A DNA stretch of 64,000 bases from Mallotus nudiflorus. Lineage: Eukaryota; Streptophyta; Magnoliopsida; Malpighiales; Euphorbiaceae. The notes under the pieces were generated by a model that did no database searches, had not been told where the DNA came from, and saw nothing but the letters and a program-made list of their open reading frames with translations. A program made the translations under genes and the position numbers. This document shows, piece by piece, positions 56,781 to 64,000 of this stretch. The DNA is taken from assembly GCA_947683625.1 (NCBI GenBank), contig CANTUR010000145.1, positions 1,381,501 to 1,445,500 on the forward strand. Direction: 5' to 3'. The first letter of the stretch is position 1. Each line of letters begins with the position of its first letter.

Positions 56781-59700
56781 AGTCACGACCGGCATTAGGG
56801 AATGAAAATTCTTTCGAATCCGAAACCAGTAGCAAGCCTTAGAAAATAAAATCATGCAATAAATAAATAAAAAGTACGACAAAATTAAAATTTTTCATAT
56901 CAATATATATAAAAAGGGATACTCAATATCCTTTCATAAACAAATATATATTCATACAATGTTCAAATATACTCTCAGAGTATAAAGTATCAAACAAAAT
57001 AATACTCTTCTGGTACAATGACACTACTACTGTAGTTTCTAGAATACAAATTAGAGTTTAAAATATATATTTACATAAAATAGTTGGGACGGAAGAACAC
57101 CGACGAGGAAATCTACTACTAAGGTCTGACGATATAGGATCACTTAAAAAAAAAATAATTGAGGGGGATCAGACTTCACTGAGTGAATTATTATACTATA
57201 TATACATACAATCTAAACCATATCCAATCATGCATTCATATAAATATATGTATATTCACGTATTTCACACAAATGCCAAACTCTGCTTTTATAAATATAC
57301 TAAATGTAGAAAAAATTTATTTTAATTCATGAAGGATTGAATAGAACCCTATTAATTGCAACCTCAATCAACCATATCATCACTCTAGCCATGCAGGCTC
57401 ACTTAAATCCAAATAGATCACTTATTCCAATTTGGACAGTAGACTGGCCCCAAGACACTAAGTCAACCGAGCTCCCGCAGTCTGACTGTCAGTGTGATTG
57501 GCCCCGAGACATTTAGTCAATCAAGCTCCAACAATCACACTCTCAATCACATCGCCATCAATCTTAATCAAATCAATCAAATCAATTATAATCACCATAA
57601 TTAATTCTCACTCAACCTTGATCTATTGCACTGGTACGTACATGGTCTTAGTGCTGCCCACTATGTAGCACGTTCTATTGATATCCTTCATTTATAATAA
57701 ATCATTCATACAAAAAATAAATAATGTAGAATAACATTCATAATAGTAAAATAAACCATATATCTACCAGAAATATATCTAAAATAAACCAAGTATATTT
57801 CGGGTATATATATGTCAAATAAAATATGAAATATACTAAAGATAAAGCATTGATATAATTTAAAACAATTTAAGTGTGTCTCAATAATATAACATGCATT
57901 TACTTAAAAAAAATATACCTAAATATACTACAGATATGCCATAAGTACACAAATCATTTAATAAAATAATTATGCATAAATATTCATTTAAAACATGCAT
58001 ATGTACTAAAACATGCATTTAGGTTTGACATATATCCAAAAAAAATATACCAAAAATAACCTAGTTATCTAGCATGCATATATAAAAAATAAACCCTAAA
58101 TATACCAATAACATGTTAGGTTTAAATCAATAATAAAACATGCATTTATTTGGAAATATATAAAAAATATACCAAAAATATACTTAAAAACAATTTAAGT
58201 ATAAATCAATAATATGACATACAGTTATTTAGGAATAAACCTAAAATATACTAAAATATACCTAAAGTATACTAATCATTTAAATAAACAATTATGAATG
58301 AATATACATTTAAACATGTATATATACTAAAATATACTAAACATAACCCTAATCATATTATAAATTAAATTACTTTTAAAAACATATAATGAAAATGAAA
58401 AATCCTAAGTCATGCATCCTAAATGCAATACATATAGATATAGTATAATAAGTCACAGGTGTGCGCTCCTCAAGACGGGTCTGACGGGCCTAGTCCACTA
58501 GGCCTCAGTTTCGACGCAGCTAAACAATAAAAACGGTCACGACATTAGAATATATCTAACTTAAGCTTCTAGAGATCCGATCTAGAATTACTAATACAGA
58601 CAGAGAATATGAATTAGATCCGATGTCACATTTTATAAGAATTCTACCAAAAATTCGGTAGAACCTTCTCTATAAAACAGACATCTTTTTACTTAAAAAG
58701 TAGAGCCGGTCTTGTAAGAAAAACACACTTCGAATACAAGATTTTCTCAACTCCTCGGTTGGGATCCTAAACTACAATTTCTTCCAACCGAGGTCCACAA
58801 TTCACCACAAGATACAATAAAATATACATAAATTCAATAAATACCAAAAATGCCCTTTAAGTATCAAAATATGAAAATTTAAACATTAAAACATCAAAAG
58901 TAATTATTTTACCGATAATTAGTTAAAAACCCTAAGTAATAATATAATATTATTAAAAATCGATATTTCTCAGTAATTCAATATAACTTAATAAAAATTC
59001 ATTTTACAAAACCAAATTACTTAATTAGTTCAAAAACATATTAAAAATTACTAAAAATCCAATTATTTACAAAAATAGTATATTATATATAACTTGAAAA
59101 CAATTTTTGAAAAATAGTATTAATTAGTTAAAATTAGTAAATAATTTGTAAAAATCATTTTTATACCTCAAATAATTATTAAAGCCAATTAAACTTAATA
59201 TTTAATTAAATTACTACCAAATTACCCCTAATATATAAAAATACACATAAAATACTAAAAATATTCAAAAATTCAATAAAAATTATATAAATACACAAAA
59301 ATTATTTTCTCAACATATATCTCATTATTATCACCAAAAACATATAATTAGCCCATAATTTCCATCAAAACATATATTTAACCTAATTTTTCAAAATTGA
59401 CCTAAACTTAAAATAATTATAAAAAGTATATAAAAAAATCACAAAAATTATAAATTAAATTCTAAAATTAATATCAACCACCAATAAGACCAAAAATCAC
59501 AATTTCACAATTTATTTAATTAATTTATGAAAATAATACAAAAATTAGAATAAATCCCAAAAATTCAAAAAAAAAAAAATTCCTTGAAGATCAAGCTACT
59601 AGAAACAACATTTGTGAAGGGAGTTTGCCTAAATCAACCAAAAATTAACTAAAAAAAAATAGAAAAACATAAAATCTTAAAACCGAAAAATTGAGAAAAC

Positions 59701-60395
59701 TCACAAACGATCCGGTTTTAGCTCAATGGAGCTTGGAATAAGGACCACCGAAGCTCAGGGAGTCGATAGAGACTGGCGGTGCACAAAATGGTGGCCGGAC
59801 GTGGGTGGAACGACGCCGGAAGCCTCGGTTAACCCTGCTGCTGCTTCTGCACGTCGACGCTGCCAGAGAAGAAGGAGGAGGCGATATCGTTGGCAGGAGG
59901 TGGCGGTGGTAGGAGGACTGGATGGCGCTCTAACAGTAAAGGAAACGGACGACGATGGGCAGAGGTTGGCTCGGTGGTTCGAGTTGTGCAGAGAAGATAG
60001 TATATATATATATATAACTAATCTCCACCACACACATTTATTAATATATTTATACACACATGTATCACACACAATAAAATAATATTAACCCTTATTATTG
60101 TTGTACCTAACATATAAAATAATATAATTTATTAAGAATAATAATAACATTAAAACAATAATGCATTAAATATAATATTATGAAAATAACATCATTCAAA
60201 GTAGTATGTTAAATAGCATAAATTAATTATCCAAAATAATAAGTTTCGAGATAATATTTACATAGAAAACTATAGTGAAATGAAAAAATAACGATAATTA
60301 TTCACAAAATGATAAAATAATCAATATAATTTCAAAATTTATTAACACTGCATATCCTGTTAAATATTAAAATAATTTAAAAAAACTAGGATTAT
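56781..60395 (+). mobile_element. Second, diverged copy of the 3.2-kb solo-LTR family
   Basis: It shares order and sequence with 22,750-25,933. Matching words are GGCATTAGGGAATG at the start, ATTGAGGGGGATCAGAC (57,161 here, 23,157 there), the CCCCGAGAC-type subrepeats (about 57,440-57,520), AAAACAGACATCT with GTAGAGCC (58,674), and CTAAACTACAATTTCTTCC with CCGAGGTC (58,769). A GC-rich patch lies at 59,720-60,000. The first ~20 bases are missing, replaced by (TA)n, and the right end is indistinct (best guess 60,395). No LTR partner or pol is present. Confidence 0.7.
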
Positions 60396-61535
60396 ATATA
60401 TATATATATATATTCGAGCTTGACTCTATTTGATAAGATATTTTTGTCATTATATTAAAATAAAAATGTAAAGTGGTAAATATGTACAAGTTAGAGTAGA
60501 TTGATTAAACTTATAAGTCTTTCAAGTTAAATATTAAAGAGTTCAAACTTGACGCGATATTCTGCCCGACAAACTCAAACTTGAGCTCAACTCAATTATT
60601 ATCGAGTCGATTTTGAACTTTTACAAATAAATAAATAAATAATATTTTAATTATAAACAATATTATTCATATATTATTAATCACAATACTAATAATAATA
60701 AAACAATATTATTATAATTAAATTAAATATAATCATAATAATATTAAAATAAAAAATTAATTAAAATTATAATATTATCATAATCATAATATTATTTTTA
60801 ATATTATTATAGCTAAAACAATCATAATCATAACAATATTAAAATAAAGAAAAAAATTCAAGTGGCTTTTTGAACTTAATAAAGTGAAAAAAAAATATTT
60901 GGACATTTTCTGCCAATGCCAATTTTAAATTAAAAAAATAACTCTGCCATTTTAATTGGTGAAGTTATTTTTTTATTGGTCAAAGTAGTGAAACTCTATG
61001 TCTAATGTCACCTCATTCAAAACTACAAATATTGGTAATTATTTTGAAAACTAACTTGGAAATTTTTTTAAAAAACACTCTAATTTGATAAAATGTTTAA
61101 CTTTTTGCAAAATCCTTGGAAATGTGAGCTCTTTCTACAGACTACAAGTATTTTGTTTCTTTAACTAAATTAATTATCTTGTCTTTCAAAAGTGACAATA
61201 TATATAATATAATGGTTTAGCAAGGCAACAGTGAATGAACTCTAAGCAAAAACGTTTTCTTTATTCATTTTCTTGATTTCCTTAGCATGCTTCCTAATTC
61301 CTATACCTAAAGCAATGGTAAAGCATGATGCATCAATTTTTTAAATTTTTTTTAAGATATAATAAATTAAAGGTGCAAAAAAATAAAAAAATAAAAAATG
61401 CATAATAAATTAAAATAAAACTTTAAAAATGTTAAAGAATATCAAAATAATTTTAGCCGTGAAATTATTGATGGCACTGGTCAGTTACATATATATTGCT
61501 ATTGAATGAAGACTACTATATAATTCAAGAAATTG
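60396..61535. other. AT-rich intergenic DNA, no gene seen
   Basis: Many AATAT-type runs, and a GAGCTCAACTCAATTATTATCG stretch like that near 27,810. No coding frame. Confidence 0.5.
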
Positions 61536-61645
61536 CTCGCTTATGACTTGGGCTGAGAGACTTCATTTGCCAGTTTTGTGGGACACCATTATAGAGCTTG
61601 AACGTTTCATCAAGAAGGAATGATCTCAGTAAACCATGATATATA
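61536..61645. other. Short segment resembling the UGT 3' flank
   Basis: ATTTGCCAGTTT, then GACACCATTATAGAGCTTGAA, resembles ATTTGCCAATTT ... ATACCATTATAAAGCTCCAA at 41,075-41,130 if a ~22-bp gap is allowed. It may be a fragment of another UGT copy's flank. The similarity is short. Confidence 0.3.
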
Positions 61646-63080
61646 TCGCGGTAATATTATTGTTGATCGAAATCCGTAATAAATTATTTGTTTAATCATT
61701 TAAAAATTACTTATTTAGTTTTTATAAATTTTTTTATATTTTCTTTTATTGATAAAAGGATTTATTTATTTACTACCTAAAGATTTTCTCAATGCATTGT
61801 TTCAATATTTGTGAATTCATAAATGATTAACCTCAAAGGCCCGCTCAAAAAGTGGGGAATAAAAAAAAAAGGGGGCCTTGTGGTTTTACAAAAAAACCAC
61901 TTCAAAAGAAAACTGCCCCTAATTGCAGGGGGCAATTTCGTCAAAACAAAATAAATAAATAAAAAAATGCGGGCTGCTATCATCACTCTTGCGAATTTCA
62001 ACGTTAGGCACATGTTTATTGGGTTGGTTATAATAATTTTATAGGAATTTTTTTTAGATAAAAGGTGCAAATCAGACCCTACATTTTTCATTGGACCCTA
62101 TATTTTTTTCGCCTCAAATTGGAACTTTTATTTTACAAATGTAGATCATACTGGACCTTTATCGAGAACAATCAAATTTCGCAACTTTTTTTAGTATAAT
62201 TAAGTCCTAAACATTAATAAAAAAAATTAATTTTTAAATAAAATTGATAATTTTTTTAGAAATATATATATAACCTAATTACAAAATTTTAAAAGTCTAT
62301 AAACTGTTACATTCAAAATCCGAAAGTGCACGGATCGTGATTGCGGTATATAGAGTTATCATTCCCGCGAGGATTGTACATTGAGTACTAATATTTCTAG
62401 TTATAATCTTAGCTAGTAAAATGAATAAAGTGTTTTGACAAATATAAAACAAAGCAATTTAAATTGAATTAATGTCAAATAATTAAAAGCTTAGAGCCTA
62501 GGTTTAGTTTTATTTTTCCAATCCAATCATGAACATTAATCAACAAAAGACATTGATTTCAGTTAATGGTAATTGTTCTAAAATACTTAAAGACTCTCTC
62601 AAGTTCAATTAAACATGTTTAGATTAAAGTTTAACCTACTCTCATTATTAAGAAGTTAATCAAAACTCATTAAGTTACTTAACAATTATTTTATCCCCAA
62701 AGAGCTTGCCTACTCTCGTGGTTGAGTGATCTAAGTCCTATGTCTCTTAAGCTAGTAAATTCTCCTAACTCTCGTTAGTTAATTTACCCATACATATGCA
62801 GAAAAGCTGGCCAAGAATAAAAGCATAAATTAAGTGCAACTCAAATAATTGACTGAAAATCAAATTAAATAATAAAAATCTTATGTTCAATCACGTCATA
62901 GAATAGTTACTCCTCAACTAAACCTTAAAAGGAGTTTAGCCATGCATAATTATGATGCATAACACAAACATGTTTTAAAGAAATAAAGATGAAAAGGAAA
63001 ATAATGATAAAACTCTTTGAATCTTATATGTCTCCTTCAATATTTATTAGCACTTGTCATAGTAAATGTGCACAATGTGA
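61646..63080. other. Noncoding DNA; dispersed-repeat-like stretch from about 62,320
   Basis: From 62,320 the words AAGTGCACGGATCGTGATTG and CATTCCCGCGAGGATTG resemble a repeat that I recall as widespread in dicot genomes. A short A-run and the frame at 61,789-62,091 show no domain. I see no gene. Confidence 0.35.
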
Positions 63081-63084
63081 CTTA

Positions 63085-64000
63085 CCTTGATGTTGAGCTC
63101 TTGAAGTGTCTTTGCTAACCAACGAAGTTTGACTGAAACAGTTGCAATAGCTTTGAATTCGGACTCGGTAGAAGATTGGGCCACTGTAGATTATTTTTTT
63201 AAGTTCCAACTGATTAAATTGTTGCCCATAAAAATTAAATATCCATTAATAGATCGACGATCATCAAGGCTTCCCACCCAATTAGCATCCACAAATGCAA
63301 GCAAATCAGATGAACTCAATTTAGTGAGTAATAAACCATTATTTACTGTACCCTTTAAGTGCCAAAGTAATCTCTTCATTGCTTGTAAATAGTTTTGAGT
63401 TGGGGAGTGCATGAACTGGGTTAGCTTATTAATAGTAAATGTCAAGTCTGGTCTAGTGAAAGTCATTTATTATAATGAACCACAACATTATCTATATTTG
63501 GTAGCCTCATTAGAAGACAACAAGGCTGAATCATTCTTGAACTAATGCAGTCCTTGTGTCATTGGAGTTGAGATAGCTTTATAGGTTATCATTCCTATAT
63601 TATTTAAGAGACCTTGAACGTATCTTTATTACGACAACAAAAGACCCTTATTATGCTGAATGGCTTCAACACTTAAGAAATAATGCAATAGTCCAAGGTC
63701 ATGCAAAGAAAAAAATAGCAAAAAATTTGGTAATTATAGATCGAACAAATGAGTAGTCACTCCTAATAATGATGATGTCATCAATATAGATAAGAAGAAA
63801 ATAAGAGATGGTGTCAGTTTTGAAAATGAAAAGAGAAGAGTCTACATGTGAACTTGTAAAGCCGATGGAAAATAGAAAACCATTGAGCTTTTGGAACCAT
63901 GCATGTTTTTAAACCATACAATGACTTCTTCAACTTGTAAACATAATGAAGAAAGTTTTTGTTAACAGAAACCCTGAGGTTGACTCATGTAAACCATTTC
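63085..64000 (-). pseudogene. Copia pol remnant: RNase H and part of reverse transcriptase, cut by the window edge
   Basis: On the minus strand 63,466-63,191 reads MTFTRPDLTFTINKLTQFMH, then LLWHLKGTVN, DANWVGSLDDRRSINGY and ISWNLKK, a copia RNase H entry region. Broken frames continue to about 63,085 (STEFKAIATVSVKLRWLAK). Upstream, 63,960-63,480 has RT pieces (VYKLKKSLYGLKTC near 63,930, LIYVDD-like IDDII near 63,780) with frameshifts. The element continues beyond 64,000. Confidence 0.85.

Noticed and set aside
59726..60082. 118-codon plus-strand and 105-codon minus-strand open frames in the GC-rich patch
   Set aside because: They lie in a solo-LTR-like element, overlap each other antisense, and the equivalent patch at 25,060-25,420 does not encode a similar protein.

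Overview
The window is nuclear DNA of a flowering plant, most likely a eudicot. The genes have GT-AG introns, and the recognisable proteins are plant families: a DYW-type PPR protein, UGT71-type glycosyltransferases, and a plastid-type starch-binding protein. The DNA between genes is very AT-rich and packed with plant LTR retrotransposons. I cannot name the species. There is no sign of bacterial, organellar or viral DNA.

Layout. 1-3,900: AT-rich DNA with a 210-bp tandem duplication and a ~1.4-kb element with very long terminal inverted repeats, ending about 150 bp before the first gene. 4,022-18,000 is the gene island: an RBMX2/C3H42-like splicing protein (+, four coding exons), a CBM20 starch-binding protein (-, four coding exons), a single-exon chloroplast RNA-editing PPR-DYW protein like OTP81/QED1 (-), and two intact UGT71-type glycosyltransferases in tandem (-). 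18,410-26,570: a decayed Ty1/copia element with a perfect 5-bp target-site duplication (TSD), split by a 3.2-kb TG...CA element that has its own perfect TSD and looks like a solo LTR. 26,570-31,280: a small copia remnant, T-rich low-complexity DNA and a few exon-like fragments. 31,281-40,549: a decayed Ty3/gypsy element of Tat type with two partial pol copies. 41,090-43,000: a third UGT71-type gene, broken by a one-base deletion and closely related to the UGT at 16,492-17,928, with shared flanks. 43,823-56,167: an inferred ~2.1-kb solo LTR that hosts a 10.2-kb Sirevirus-like copia element on the minus strand. 56,781-60,395: a diverged relative of the 3.2-kb solo LTR. 60,400-63,080: AT-rich noncoding DNA. 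63,085-64,000: a copia reverse transcriptase/RNase H remnant that runs off the window.

The host genes do not form one pathway. The UGTs are a local cluster that grew by segmental duplication: two genes look functional, one is a young pseudogene, and a duplicated promoter-like block lies between the first two. Nested retrotransposons now separate the two most similar UGT copies by about 23 kb. I found no convincing undescribed molecular system. The items most worth a second look are the young UGT pseudogene and its duplicated flanks, the 24-residue tandem repeat in the splicing protein, the rearranged gypsy pol, the palindrome-rich Sirevirus LTRs, and the paired GC-rich solo-LTR family.
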